The position numbers were made by a program, and so were the translations under genes. Below the pieces are notes generated by a model that had not been told where the DNA came from, searched no databases, and was given only the letters and a program-made list of their open reading frames with translations. Below, piece after piece: positions 37,373 through 47,104 of a stretch of DNA of 64,000 nt. Origin of the DNA: Thermorudis peleae (lineage in GTDB: Bacteria; Chloroflexota; Chloroflexia; Thermomicrobiales; Thermomicrobiaceae); contig NZ_JQMP01000003.1 in the NCBI RefSeq assembly GCF_000744775.1, positions 930,001-994,000 on the forward strand, given 5' to 3'. Within the stretch, counting starts at the first letter, position 1. Each line of letters starts with the position of its first letter.

Positions 37373-38608
37373 GTGATCGATCAGATAGATGAGAATGTCC
37401 GCACGCGTCTCCAGGCAGCGGTTGCGCAACACGCTGATGCCATGATTGCCTTTGCGCAACGCGCGATCCAGACACGCAGCTTGCCAGGCGAGGAGCAGGA
37501 ACTGGCCACCCTTGTCAAGCAGGAGATGGAGCGCCTTGGTTACGATGAGGTCTGGATTGACCGTGTTGGCAACGTCATCGGTGTGCTGAAGGGGCAGGGC
37601 CAGGGACGGAGTGTGCAGTTCAACGCCCATCTTGACCATGTCCACGAAGGTGATCCCGCGCTCTGGCCGTATCCGCCCTACGCTGGCGTCATTCACGACG
37701 GCGTGCTCTATGGACGCGGCGCGTGCGACGTCAAAGGCGCCTTAGCCGCACAGGTCTACCTGGTGCCCGTGCTCCGTGCCGCCGAACTCCTCCCGCGCGG
37801 TGACATCGTTGTCGCAGCCGTCGTACTTGAGGAACTCGGTGGGCTCGGCACGCAGACGCTGTGCCAGGAGGTGCGCACCGACGTTGCCGTGCTCGGTGAG
37901 CCGACGCGCCTTGAGCTTCGCCACGGACATCGTGGCCGTCTCTTGATCGAGGTTGACTTTGTTGGCCGTTCGGCCCACGCGAGCATGCCAGAGGAAGGGG
38001 CCAACCCCTTGTTCTCGCTCGCGCGGTTCCTGCTTGCCCTCGAGCATCTTCCCATGGTGACTGACTCGGTCCTTGGCCCATCGTCCGTTGCACCAACGCT
38101 GCTCCGCGTGGACCAAACGAGCAGCAATGTCACGCCTGCGGTCGTCACCCTGTCGCTCGACTGGCGGAATGTGCCCGCTGATACACCTGAGGCGGCGGTT
38201 GAACGCGTCCAGCACCTCGCCCGCGAGTGTTGCCAGGCAGGGATTACTGCCCAGGTGCGTCTGGTGCAGCGAAGCGTGCGGACCTATACCGGCATCGAGG
38301 CAACCGTGCCGCCGACTCGGGGGTTCCTGCTGCCTGCCGACCACCTGCTCGTCCGTGGTGCGCAGCAGGTGCTCCAGCATGTCTTGGGCCGGGCAGTTCC
38401 GCTCGGTGTCTGGCGCTTTGCGACTGACGGCGGTCATCTCATGCATGCTGGTATCCCAACGATCGGCTTTGCTCCCGGTGACGATCGCCTCGCCCATACC
38501 GTGCACGACCAGGTATCGCTTGCTGAACTCCGGGCGGGGCTCCTTGGCTATGCTGCGCTTGCCCTTCATCTCTCAGCGCTTGAGGAGAACGAGGAGGCTC
38601 GCCCATGA
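37373..38608 (+). CDS. M20-family metallopeptidase / deacylase
   Basis: 411 residues from a GTG start with AAGGAG ten bases upstream. Dimetal ligands are visible: His and Asp in FNAHLDHV, Asp in [13 protein letters not shown], the Glu pair in [11 protein letters not shown], Asp/Glu near AVLGEPT, and a late His in [10 protein letters not shown]. The family includes DapE, ArgE, carboxypeptidases and YgeY-type hydrolases; a YgeY-like selenium-independent hydrolase is a plausible match, but the substrate cannot be read. It ends in an ATGA overlap with moaB. Confidence 0.9.
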   Translation: MIDQIDENVRTRLQAAVAQHADAMIAFAQRAIQTRSLPGEEQELATLVKQEMERLGYDEVWIDRVGNVIGVLKGQGQGRSVQFNAHLDHVHEGDPALWPYPPYAGVIHDGVLYGRGACDVKGALAAQVYLVPVLRAAELLPRGDIVVAAVVLEELGGLGTQTLCQEVRTDVAVLGEPTRLELRHGHRGRLLIEVDFVGRSAHASMPEEGANPLFSLARFLLALEHLPMVTDSVLGPSSVAPTLLRVDQTSSNVTPAVVTLSLDWRNVPADTPEAAVERVQHLARECCQAGITAQVRLVQRSVRTYTGIEATVPPTRGFLLPADHLLVRGAQQVLQHVLGRAVPLGVWRFATDGGHLMHAGIPTIGFAPGDDRLAHTVHDQVSLAELRAGLLGYAALALHLSALEENEEARP

Positions 38609-39114
38609 GTCGTTCCGTCGCCGCTCACCGTGCGGCTGCCCCGGAAACAGTGCGGTGCGCTGTCGTCACCGTCAGCGATAGCCGCACACCCGAAACTGAC
38701 GAAAGCGGCCAGTGGATCAAAGAGCAACTTCAGGCCGCGGGCCATGCAGTCGTGTACTACACCGTGATTCCCGACGAACCCAGCCGCGTCGTTGCCGTCC
38801 TCGACGAAATGGCGGGACGCGATGACTGCGACGCGGTACTGTTCAACGGCGGAACGGGCATTGCTCGTCGTGACACGACATATGAAGCGGTGAGCCAGCG
38901 CTTGGAGAAGCGCCTCGACGGCTATGGCGAACTCTTCCGCATGCTCAGCTATCAGGAAATCGGCCCGGCTGCCATGCTCTCGCGCGCTGTCGCTGGCGTC
39001 TACCGTGGTAAGTTTGTCGCGCTCATGCCGGGATCGCCGCACGCCGTCAAACTCGCGATGGAGAAGCTTCTCCTTCCTGAATTGGCGCACATCATCTTTG
39101 AACTCCGACGATAA
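38605..39114 (+). CDS. moaB: Molybdenum cofactor biosynthesis protein of the MoaB/MogA family
   Basis: 169 residues. The MPT-binding fold is recognised by [16 protein letters not shown] at the N-terminus, [17 protein letters not shown] in the middle (the GGTG motif) and the end segment [21 protein letters not shown]. These proteins adenylate molybdopterin during cofactor synthesis. ATGA overlap with the upstream M20 gene implies coupling. It belongs to the same pathway as moaA at 41401, although hisS and a deacetylase gene lie between. Confidence 0.94.
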   Translation: MSRSVAAHRAAAPETVRCAVVTVSDSRTPETDESGQWIKEQLQAAGHAVVYYTVIPDEPSRVVAVLDEMAGRDDCDAVLFNGGTGIARRDTTYEAVSQRLEKRLDGYGELFRMLSYQEIGPAAMLSRAVAGVYRGKFVALMPGSPHAVKLAMEKLLLPELAHIIFELRR

Positions 39115-39126
39115 CCGAGGGAGTGT

Positions 39127-40494
39127 GTGAAGATGGAGCAACAGCCGATCGCGCCGGCGCGCGTCAGCCCACACGTGCTCAGTGGGATGCGCGACTTTTT
39201 ACCCCAGACCATGATCCTTCGCCAGCAGATCATTGACACCTTTCGTTCGGTCTTTGAGCGCTACGGATTTGAGCCGATCGATACACCACTGATCGAGCGC
39301 TATGAAGTCCTTGCTGGCAAATACGGCGAAGAAGGTGAACGCTTGATGTATCGCTTTCAGGATCACGGCGGGCGTGAGGTTGGACTGCGCTACGACTTAA
39401 CGGTTCCGCTCGCTCGCTTCGTCGCCGCGCACCGCAGCGAGCTGACGTTTCCCTTCAAGCGCTACCATATCGGCCCGGTCTTCCGTGCTGAGCGGCCGCA
39501 ACGTGGGCGCTATCGCCAATTCTGGCAGTGTGATATCGACACTGTCGGTACACGCTCGATGCTTGCGGACGCGGAAATCGTCCAGGTGTGGCTGGAAGCG
39601 TTGCGGGCTGTCGGATTGCACCAAGTCGTCGTCCATGTCAATCACCGCGGTCTGCTGCAGGGACTCGTGGAAGAAGCGGAGGTTGCGCCGGAGCAGAGTT
39701 TGACCGTCTTTCGCGCACTTGACAAGCTGGCGAAGATTGGGCCAGATGGCGTGCTAGCCGAAATGGAAGCACACAATGTCCCGCGCCAGGCTGCCCAGCG
39801 TCTACTCGCGCTCGCACAGTTGCAGGGTGAGCCAGCAGCGGTGCTTGATGAACTGGATGCGCGGTTGCAGCGCTATCCACATGCCCAGCAGGCGATCGCT
39901 GAACTCCGCGAACTCTTCCGTTACCTCAACTGGCTTGGCGTGGCGTCAACAGCGTATGTCCTTGATCTCACGCTCGCTCGCGGCCTGGACTATTACACCG
40001 GTCCAGTGTTTGAGGCCATGGTGACTGAGCCGGCGATCGGTTCGCTCGGCGGTGCCGGTCGCTATGATCGGCTCATTGGCATGTTCCTCGGCGAAGAAAT
40101 CCCGGCAACCGGTGGGTCACTGGGCCTGGAGCGCGTCGTCGAAGTGGTGCAGGAATTGCACCTGCTCACCGCGCCATCGACCGTGAGTGACGCCATGGTC
40201 GTCCTCTTCGATCCGGCGTCCGATGCCGCGGTGCTTGGCTTGTTGCGGGAGTTGCGCGAAGCTGGCCTCAACGCTGAGGCATATCTTGGCGAGCGGCGCG
40301 ATCTGCGGCGGCAACTCCAGTACGCTGATCGCAAGGGCATCCCGTTTGCGCTCTTCTACGGCACTGATGAAGTGGCAGCGGGGGTCGTGACCGTGCGCGA
40401 CTTGCGTACCGGGGAGCAGCAGCGTGTTCCGCGCGATCACTGTGCGGACTACCTGCGACAGCGTGTGCACGCGCGCCGTTCTCCCACGACCTAA
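39127..40494 (+). CDS. hisS: Histidyl-tRNA synthetase
   Basis: 455 residues if the GTG at 39127 is used; an ATG two codons later also fits the GAGGGAG ribosome site. Motif 1 region LSGMRDFLPQ, motif 2 FRAERPQRGRYRQFWQCD, the histidine-binding stretches ARGLDYYTGPVFE and GSLGGAGRYD, and motif 3 ATGGSLGLER are present. A C-terminal anticodon-binding domain follows (about 365-440). It charges tRNA-His. Only 12 bp separate it from moaB. Confidence 0.97.
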   Translation: MKMEQQPIAPARVSPHVLSGMRDFLPQTMILRQQIIDTFRSVFERYGFEPIDTPLIERYEVLAGKYGEEGERLMYRFQDHGGREVGLRYDLTVPLARFVAAHRSELTFPFKRYHIGPVFRAERPQRGRYRQFWQCDIDTVGTRSMLADAEIVQVWLEALRAVGLHQVVVHVNHRGLLQGLVEEAEVAPEQSLTVFRALDKLAKIGPDGVLAEMEAHNVPRQAAQRLLALAQLQGEPAAVLDELDARLQRYPHAQQAIAELRELFRYLNWLGVASTAYVLDLTLARGLDYYTGPVFEAMVTEPAIGSLGGAGRYDRLIGMFLGEEIPATGGSLGLERVVEVVQELHLLTAPSTVSDAMVVLFDPASDAAVLGLLRELREAGLNAEAYLGERRDLRRQLQYADRKGIPFALFYGTDEVAAGVVTVRDLRTGEQQRVPRDHCADYLRQRVHARRSPTT

Positions 40495-40591
40495 GCTGTG
40501 CGAGCGGGAAGAATTGCTTCGTCACTGGCGTTTGAGATAGTGGGTGTGTGCGTGGCGAGCAAACTCGCTGGCCACAGAAGGGTAAGGAGTA

Positions 40592-41293
40592 ATGGCAGAG
40601 CAGGCGCAGGTTCCTCCGCGGGTAATGGTGGTTGTTGCCCATCCCGATGATATGGAGTTCAGTAGCGCCGGAACCGTTGCAAAGTTTGTCCGCGATGGCA
40701 GCGAAGTCATGCTCGTGCAATGTACGTCAGGCGATAAGGGAACGAGCCGGCGCGATCTCTCGCCGCAGCAACTTGCTGAGATGCGTGAGGCGGAAGAGCG
40801 TGAGGCGTGCCGGCGGCTGGGTGTCCAGCACATCGTGTTTTTACGACTTCCCGACGGAGAACTCGTGCCTGACCTGGCCTTCCGCGAGAAGATTGTCCGG
40901 CAAATTCGCGCATTTCGCCCTGACATCGTGATTACCCATGATCCATTCCGCCCCTATGCCCTCCATCCGGACCATCGGGCTGTCGGCATCACCACCATTG
41001 ACGCTGTCTACCCAACGGCGCGCGACCCGCTCTACTTCCCCCAGCACTTGCAAGAGGGGCTTGAACCACATAAGGTTGCCGAACTGTGGCTTTTCGGCGC
41101 AGAGTATCCCGATGTCTACATTGACATCTCGGAGACGATTGATCAGAAGATCGAAGCCTTGCGCGCACACGTGAGCCAGGTGGGGGACGCTGCTGACCTT
41201 GCCGAGCGCATCCGCGAGCGCGCCCGGGAGCTTGGGGCGGCGCAGCAGCTGCCCTATGCTGAAGCGTTCAAGGTCATCAAATTGCGGCGCTAA
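40592..41293 (+). CDS. PIG-L/LmbE family deacetylase
   Basis: 233 residues. The Zn motif AHPDDMEF is near residue 17, the central Asp in LPDGEL, and the downstream HPDHRAVG at about 127. Relatives deacetylate N-acetylglucosamine units in lipid anchors, mycothiol or bacillithiol precursors. With an inositol-phosphate synthase in the same window, an inositol-containing thiol or lipid is one possible context, but no mshA or bshA homologue is visible here. The start has AAGGAG upstream. Confidence 0.9.
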   Translation: MAEQAQVPPRVMVVVAHPDDMEFSSAGTVAKFVRDGSEVMLVQCTSGDKGTSRRDLSPQQLAEMREAEEREACRRLGVQHIVFLRLPDGELVPDLAFREKIVRQIRAFRPDIVITHDPFRPYALHPDHRAVGITTIDAVYPTARDPLYFPQHLQEGLEPHKVAELWLFGAEYPDVYIDISETIDQKIEALRAHVSQVGDAADLAERIRERARELGAAQQLPYAEAFKVIKLRR

Positions 41294-41303
41294 ATCGAGT
41301 TGT

Positions 41304-41325
41304 GCAACCTTCCCGTTGCGTTTTT
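41304..41325 (+). terminator. Weak intrinsic terminator after the PIG-L gene
   Basis: A 5-bp GCAAC / GTTGC stem with a 6-nt loop, followed by GTTTTT. It overlaps the -35 of the next promoter. Confidence 0.35.
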
Positions 41326-41344
41326 CTGCGTAGCGTGTTATCTT
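41316..41344 (+). promoter_or_regulatory. Sigma-70-type promoter for moaA
   Basis: TTGCGT (41316-41321) and TATCTT (41339-41344) with 17-base spacing, about 56 bases before the moaA start. Confidence 0.6.
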
Positions 41345-41400
41345 CAAACCAGCGGAACATGACGGCCGTATGCGTGGCGGCCAGAACGAAAGAGGGCAAG

Positions 41401-42450
41401 ATGAGCACGGTTCATGAAGCACCAGCCCGGCTGCTTGACGATCGGGCTATCCCGCGCGCTGGTGAGCGGGTGACCCGTGATGCCTATGGCCGCCCCATTA
41501 CCTATTTGCGCGTTTCTTTAACCGATCGGTGCAATCTTCGCTGCGTCTACTGCATGCCGGCGCATGGGGTGAAGTTCGCCCCGCGCGATGAATTGTTGAC
41601 CGATGACGAACTCATTCGCGTTGTGCGTGTCGCAGCACGCCTTGGGTTCAACCGCATCCGGCTGACTGGCGGCGAGCCGACGGTCCGCCCGCATCTGGTT
41701 GAGATTGTCCGCGCCATTGCGCAAACACCGGGCATCGATGACATCTCGATGACGACCAACGGGCTGTTGCTCGAGCGCCTCGCTCCTGATCTCAAAGCTG
41801 CGGGCCTGACGCGGATTAACATCAGTATCGATACCCTCGATCCAGCCCGCTATACGATCATGACGCGCGGCGGCAAGCTCGAGCGCGTCTGGGCGGGTAT
41901 TCTCGCGGCCGAAGCGGTTGGCCTTACGCCGATTAAACTCAACGCGGTGGTAGTGCGTGGCCTCAACGACCACGAAGTCCCCGACCTGGCGGCGTTGACG
42001 CTGGACCATCCGTGGCAAGTCCGCTTCATCGAGGTCATGCCACTCGAAGGCGTCGGCCACGTTCATGATAGTGGCTTGGTCACCACCGCGGAGATGATTG
42101 CACGTCTCCAGGAGCGGTTTGGGCCGCTCGAGCAACTCCCAGCTCCGCTCAGCGATCCCGCTCGGGTCTATCGCATTGCTGGAGCGCAGGGCACGATCGG
42201 GTTTATCAGCCCGGTGAGCGAGCCGTTCTGTGCCTTCTGCAACCGTGTCCGGCTCACGGCTGATGGGAAGCTCCGTCTCTGCTTGTTGCGGAACGACGAG
42301 GTCGACCTTCGCGATTTCATGCGGCGCGGCTGCAGCGATGACGAGCTTGCCGAGCGGATTCGGTTCGCCATCTGGCGGAAGCCATGGGGACATGGGCTGC
42401 GCGAAGGTGACCGGAACGTCGGCCGCGGCATGAGTCAGATCGGCGGCTAG
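41401..42450 (+). CDS. moaA: GTP 3',8-cyclase MoaA
   Basis: 349 residues from the ATG at 41401 with AAAGAGGGC upstream. Radical-SAM cluster Cys in DRCNLRCVYCMP, SAM motif RLTGGEPTVRP, and the second [4Fe-4S] cluster Cys in FCAFCNRVRLTADGKLRLC. The C-terminal Gly-Gly (SQIGG) needed for activity is intact. It converts GTP to 3',8-cyclo-GTP, the first step of molybdopterin synthesis. It has its own promoter and completes a pathway pair with moaB. Confidence 0.97.
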   Translation: MSTVHEAPARLLDDRAIPRAGERVTRDAYGRPITYLRVSLTDRCNLRCVYCMPAHGVKFAPRDELLTDDELIRVVRVAARLGFNRIRLTGGEPTVRPHLVEIVRAIAQTPGIDDISMTTNGLLLERLAPDLKAAGLTRINISIDTLDPARYTIMTRGGKLERVWAGILAAEAVGLTPIKLNAVVVRGLNDHEVPDLAALTLDHPWQVRFIEVMPLEGVGHVHDSGLVTTAEMIARLQERFGPLEQLPAPLSDPARVYRIAGAQGTIGFISPVSEPFCAFCNRVRLTADGKLRLCLLRNDEVDLRDFMRRGCSDDELAERIRFAIWRKPWGHGLREGDRNVGRGMSQIGG

Positions 42451-42532
42451 CTTCGCTGCCGCTCTCCTTACCAGGGGATAGCAATCACCGCGCATTGGCC
42501 GTACACTCCCGCACGAGGAAAGGAAGTGTGCG

Positions 42533-43747
42533 GTGATTGCCGAGCATGAGCGTCAACTCCTCGAGGAAAAGCTTGTCCAAGCCCAGCACATTCTCAACGA
42601 GTGCGATCTTGACCTCTGGATGCTCGTTGCCAGCGAAAGTGATGTGATGGGTGACCCAACATTCCCGCTGGTCGTGGGCACAAGCGTGACATGGCCCTCA
42701 GCGTTTTTGCTCACCCGGCACGGGGATCGCATCGCCCTCGTTGGCACCGGCGACGTCGAGAATGTCCGCCAGCTTGGCACCTGGCATCGCGTTATCGGCT
42801 ACGTTGAGCGTTTCGGACAGCCCTTGCGCGACCTGCTGGATGAACTGCATCCCCAGACAATCGGCGTGAACTACTCCAAAGACAACCCGTTGGCCGATGG
42901 CATCCCCCATGGTTTCTTCCTCTACCTTCAGGACATCCTCGCGGACACGCCGTATTGGGAGCGTGTGATCAGCGCTGAGCCGGTCGTGATGCGACTCCGC
43001 AGCCGCAAATCTCCCGAAGAGCTACGGCGCATGCGGCAGGCCGTCGCGACAACCTGTGAGATTTGGCAAACTCTGCATGCGTGGCTGCGTCCAGGCCTCA
43101 GCGAGTGCGACATCGCAGCGTTTCTCCACGCTGAAGTGCAACGCCGTGGCCTGACGACCGCGTGGGACGCGCGCTATTGTCCGACCGTCACCGCTGGACC
43201 AAACTCGCCAATAGGTCATACTGGGCCAACCGATATCGTCCTCGAACCTGGGCAGTTGTTGGCGATCGATTTTGGTGTCCGTCAAGATGGCTATTGCTCG
43301 GACATGCAGCGCACGTTTTACGTCCTTGCACCCGGAGAGAGCGCGCCACCGCAGCCGGTTCAGGAGGCGTTCGAGCTCGTTGCGCAGACAATTGCACAGG
43401 CGGCTGCAGCCCTCCGTCCAGGTGTCGCTGGCTGGGAAGTCGATCAGGTCGCGCGGGAATGCTTTGCCCGCGCAGGTGTCGAGCCCTGGGCGTTTGCGCT
43501 TGGCCACCAGGTTGGCCGGGCGGTACACGACGGTGGCTGCCTCCTCGGTCCGCGGTGGGAGCGGTATGGGCAGCAGCCGTTCTATACGGTAGAGCCGGGC
43601 CATGTCTACACCCTCGAACTCGGCCTTTCTGTCCCAGGCTACGGCAGGGTGAGCCTGGAAGAAGAAGTGCTGGTAACAGAGACCGGCTGCGAGTTTCTCG
43701 CGCCGCCACAGCGCGAACTCCTGCTTGTGCCCTCGGCTCATGCGTGA
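42533..43747 (+). CDS. M24 metallopeptidase, Xaa-Pro dipeptidase-like
   Basis: 404 residues from a GTG start with AAAGGAAG upstream. The N-terminal creatinase-like domain covers about 1-175. In the catalytic domain the metal ligands are Asp in LLAIDFGVRQDG, Asp in YCSDMQRTFYV, His in ALGHQVGRAVHDGG, Glu in YTLELGLSVPG and Glu in SLEEEVLV. The substrate His is in SPIGHTGPT. This copy is clearly diverged from the M24 enzyme at 16636, so the two probably differ in substrate. Confidence 0.92.
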   Translation: MIAEHERQLLEEKLVQAQHILNECDLDLWMLVASESDVMGDPTFPLVVGTSVTWPSAFLLTRHGDRIALVGTGDVENVRQLGTWHRVIGYVERFGQPLRDLLDELHPQTIGVNYSKDNPLADGIPHGFFLYLQDILADTPYWERVISAEPVVMRLRSRKSPEELRRMRQAVATTCEIWQTLHAWLRPGLSECDIAAFLHAEVQRRGLTTAWDARYCPTVTAGPNSPIGHTGPTDIVLEPGQLLAIDFGVRQDGYCSDMQRTFYVLAPGESAPPQPVQEAFELVAQTIAQAAAALRPGVAGWEVDQVARECFARAGVEPWAFALGHQVGRAVHDGGCLLGPRWERYGQQPFYTVEPGHVYTLELGLSVPGYGRVSLEEEVLVTETGCEFLAPPQRELLLVPSAHA

Positions 43748-43841
43748 TCTTCGGAGCACGTGCGACGCTGGTGAGACGTGCGCGATACTGGAAGCACGGA
43801 TGCGTCGGCGAGCAACGGTCATGATGAGCGGGTAGGCGACG

Positions 43842-45311
43842 ATGACGAGCAGCCAGCACGTTGAGCATCACTCCCCAGGCCTGCTCTTGCCCAGATGGCC
43901 GCATGCGCGTTACTCCATTGACCGGAGGCTGCAGTGGCCACTGGCGATAGGGCTTGCGCTGCTTGGCGGCGGAATCATCGGCGCGTTAGCCGTTGCCCAC
44001 CTTCTTCTCGCCGTGGCCGTGCTCCTTGCTGTCCCGGTTGCGTTGCTCATCCTCGTCGATGTACGGTCGGGGCTCTGGTGCGTCCTGGGCATCGCTGCGC
44101 TGCTGCCGTTTGCCGTTTTCCCGGTCAAGGTTGGGTTTACTCCGACGTTGTTCGAGTTCACTGCCAGCGCGGTCTTGGCGGTGTGGGTGGTGCACAGTGC
44201 GTTGCAGCGCAACCGACGTTGGCCAGTGCACCGTGCCGGCCTCTTCGTCGTGACCTATCTCATTGTGACGCTTTTTGCCTTCGTGCTCGGCCTCAACCGG
44301 GGCTACACGCAGCAAACGTATCACGACTATGCCAAGTTTCTCCTGGCAAGCCTGCTCTTCTTTCCTGTCTGGACACACCTCGTCTCACGTGATGATGTGC
44401 GCCGGCTGCTGCTCGTCTGGTTTGGCGCGTATGGCGCCGCGGCGTTCCTCGGCCTCGCGCTGTATGCTGGCGGACCGTCGGTGACGCAGGCGATCCTCGC
44501 ACGGCTCATTCCCTTCGGCTACCCGAGTGAGCGGATTGTCCGCTACATTGAAGATGACCCCGCAAAGCCGATGCGTCTGATCAGCACCAGTGTCGATCCG
44601 AACGCCTTCGGCGGGGCGCTCGCGGTCGTGCTTGTCCTGGCGATCGTGCAATGCATTGCGAAACATCCGCTGGTGCCGCGCTGGGTGTGTCTTGGCGTCA
44701 TCCTTCTCACAGCGCCTGCGGTGCTCTTGACATATTCACGAGCGGCTTGGGTCGGGGTCGTGGTTGGGGTTGGGATCGTCGCGCTGGTGCGCTATCGCTG
44801 GATTATCCTGCCAGGATCGCTCGGCCTTGTCGTTGTGGCCGCGCTTGGGATTGGTTCAGGCTTTCTCCAGCGGTTGCTTCTTGGTCTGCGCCTCCAGGAT
44901 CCAGCAACGCAAATGCGCCTCGTCGAATACCGCACGGCTCTTGAGGTCATTCGCCGCTATCCGCTTTTTGGCGTGGGATTTGGCGCTGCGCCGACCGTGG
45001 AACTCTGGACCGGCGTTTCAAGCATCTATCTCACTGTTGCTGAACGGATGGGGCTCTTCGGGCTTGGGATGTTTCTCATCGTTGTGGCATCGATCGGCAC
45101 GCTTGGCTGGCGTGCGTGGCGCCGGGTTCAATCAACACCTGATGGTGATCTCCTGCTCGCGCTCCTTGCGGCGCAGGTCACCGTGCTGATCATCGGCTTC
45201 TTCGACCACTACTTTGTCAACATTACATTCCCGCACATGGTCTGGCTCTTCTGGCTCCTTCACGCCCTCATCCTGGGCCAGAGTTTGCGTGTCCTGACTG
45301 ATCCCTCTTGA
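43842..45311 (+). CDS. O-antigen ligase-like polytopic membrane protein (Wzy_C family)
   Basis: 489 residues with about twelve hydrophobic helices. A large hydrophilic loop around residues 225-255 (YPSERIVRYIEDDPAKPMRL) and the following STSVDPNAFGG are typical of the O-antigen ligase/polymerase family, as is the late RRYPLFGVGFGAAPT with a conserved Gly-rich turn. Family members join or polymerise lipid-linked glycans at the outer face of the inner membrane. No glycosyltransferase cluster is around it, so its glycan is unknown. Ribosome site is weak. Confidence 0.85.
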   Translation: MTSSQHVEHHSPGLLLPRWPHARYSIDRRLQWPLAIGLALLGGGIIGALAVAHLLLAVAVLLAVPVALLILVDVRSGLWCVLGIAALLPFAVFPVKVGFTPTLFEFTASAVLAVWVVHSALQRNRRWPVHRAGLFVVTYLIVTLFAFVLGLNRGYTQQTYHDYAKFLLASLLFFPVWTHLVSRDDVRRLLLVWFGAYGAAAFLGLALYAGGPSVTQAILARLIPFGYPSERIVRYIEDDPAKPMRLISTSVDPNAFGGALAVVLVLAIVQCIAKHPLVPRWVCLGVILLTAPAVLLTYSRAAWVGVVVGVGIVALVRYRWIILPGSLGLVVVAALGIGSGFLQRLLLGLRLQDPATQMRLVEYRTALEVIRRYPLFGVGFGAAPTVELWTGVSSIYLTVAERMGLFGLGMFLIVVASIGTLGWRAWRRVQSTPDGDLLLALLAAQVTVLIIGFFDHYFVNITFPHMVWLFWLLHALILGQSLRVLTDPS

Positions 45312-45335
45312 CAACCATCACGCTCGGTCTACCAT
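45308..45335 (+). promoter_or_regulatory. Sigma-70-type promoter for the CocE-like gene
   Basis: TTGACA (45308-45313) and TACCAT (45330-45335), 16-base spacing, overlapping the stop of the previous gene. Confidence 0.6.
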
Positions 45336-45364
45336 GAGACCATGTCCCGGTCAGGAGGTGCGTG

Positions 45365-47104
45365 ATGGCGCTCCAATCAGTGTATGAACGGTATAGTGAT
45401 ATTACGGTTGAGTATGATGTCATCGCCCAGATGCGCGATGGGACGCTCCTCTATGCTGATCTCTATCGTCCAACCCGTGGCGGACCGTTTCCGGTGTTGC
45501 TGATGCGGTTGCCCTATAACAAAGCGCAAGCGGAAGACCTCACGTACCATCATCCCGCGTGGTATGCCCGCCAGGGATTTCTCGTCGTGGTGCAAGATAC
45601 ACGCGGGTGTTTTCGCTCCGAGGGGGACTTCTATCCCTTTGCTCACGAGGCGTCCGACGGATTTGATACGGTCGAGTGGGCGGCAAGCCTCCCCCATGCG
45701 AATGGCCGTGTTGCCATGTACGGGTTCTCCTACGTTGGGGCAACGCAACTCCTAGCGGCGACTCAGCGGCCACCGAGCTTGCGCACCATATGCCCTGGTT
45801 TGACAGCGTCGCAGTACTACGATGGCTGGACCTACAACCAGGGGGCATTTGCGCTCGCATTTGCTGCCTCCTGGGCGACGAATTTGGCGATGAACACGGC
45901 GCGGAAAATTGGCGATGAAGCGAAACTGGCGCAGTTGGCCGCGGCCTTTGCGCAAGCCCCTGCGTGGTATGGTTCACTGCCGCTCAAAACCTATCCCCCG
46001 CTGGCGTCGTCTGGCTTAGCGCCCTACTTCTTCGATTGGCTGTCTCATCCGTCCTACGACGACTACTGGAAGCAGTGGAGCATTGATGCGGACTACAGCC
46101 GGATTACTGTTCCTGCGCTGCATATCGGCGGGTGGTATGACGTTTTTATCAGCGGGACGGTGCGCAACTTTGTCGGCCTGCGTCACGGGGCGGGAACCGA
46201 GAGCGCACGGGCGCAGCAGAAGTTACTCGTTGGGCCCTGGTATCACTTGCCCTGGGGACAGGTTACTGGGTGCGTTGATTTTGGCCCGGAAGCCCGCAAT
46301 ATTGTTGACTTGTGGCAACTTCGTTGGCTTCGCCAGTTCCTTTTCGATGAGGACACCGGCGTGCTTGAGAAACCGGTGACGGTCTTCGTTATGGGCCTCA
46401 ATGAGTGGCAGGAGTTCGATGCCTGGCCACCTTCTGGCGCAGAGATGCGCGCGTTCTATCTCCATAGCGCTGGCGCAGCGAACTCCGTCAACGGCAATGG
46501 TCGCTTAAGCCTTGATCCGCCTGGCGCAGAGCCGCCTGATGTTTACACGTACGATCCGCTCTCCCCAGTGCCGAGCGCGGGTGGACGCTCGTGCTGCTTC
46601 CCGGCGATCGCGCCAATGGGGCCAGCTGATCAAGGAGCAGTCGAGGTATTGAATGGCGTGCTTGTGTACACGTCAGCTCCACTTGAGCGCGATCTGCTCG
46701 TTGTCGGTCCCGTCCAGCTGGAGCTTTATGCCGCATCGTCTGCGCCAGATACGGACTTTACTGCCAAACTCTGTGATGTTTCGCCAACAGGCCAGTCAAT
46801 CAATATTGCGCAAGGCATTGTCCGGGCGCGGTACCGTGAGTCCCTCAGTGATCCGCACCTTCTTACCCCGGGAGAGGTCGTCCGGTATCACATCGATCTT
46901 GGCCCAACTGCCCACGCCTTTCGGCGCGGTCACTGCATTCGGTTACAGGTTTCCAGCAGTGATTTCCCGCACTGGGATCGCAACCTGAATACAGGCGGTC
47001 CCTTTGCCGAAGAGGGCCTCTCGGCTGCCCGCGTTGCGACACAGCTCGTTTTGCATCAGGATGGATTCGCCTCACGCCTTCTTCTCTCGGTCCTCCCGGT
47101 CTAG
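45365..47104 (+). CDS. CocE/NonD family alpha/beta hydrolase (X-Pro dipeptidyl-peptidase S15 fold)
   Basis: 579 residues from the ATG at 45365 with AGGAGGTG six bases upstream. The catalytic Ser lies in VAMYGFSYVGATQ, the Asp near GGWYDVF and the His in LLVGPWYHLPWG. A C-terminal jelly-roll domain (about 340-575) ends with SSSDFPHWDRNLNTGG, characteristic of the family. Relatives hydrolyse cocaine-type esters, beta-lactam esters or X-Pro peptides; the natural substrate is unknown. The 3' end overlaps the convergent gpmI stop by 33 bp. Confidence 0.92.
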   Translation: MALQSVYERYSDITVEYDVIAQMRDGTLLYADLYRPTRGGPFPVLLMRLPYNKAQAEDLTYHHPAWYARQGFLVVVQDTRGCFRSEGDFYPFAHEASDGFDTVEWAASLPHANGRVAMYGFSYVGATQLLAATQRPPSLRTICPGLTASQYYDGWTYNQGAFALAFAASWATNLAMNTARKIGDEAKLAQLAAAFAQAPAWYGSLPLKTYPPLASSGLAPYFFDWLSHPSYDDYWKQWSIDADYSRITVPALHIGGWYDVFISGTVRNFVGLRHGAGTESARAQQKLLVGPWYHLPWGQVTGCVDFGPEARNIVDLWQLRWLRQFLFDEDTGVLEKPVTVFVMGLNEWQEFDAWPPSGAEMRAFYLHSAGAANSVNGNGRLSLDPPGAEPPDVYTYDPLSPVPSAGGRSCCFPAIAPMGPADQGAVEVLNGVLVYTSAPLERDLLVVGPVQLELYAASSAPDTDFTAKLCDVSPTGQSINIAQGIVRARYRESLSDPHLLTPGEVVRYHIDLGPTAHAFRRGHCIRLQVSSSDFPHWDRNLNTGGPFAEEGLSAARVATQLVLHQDGFASRLLLSVLPV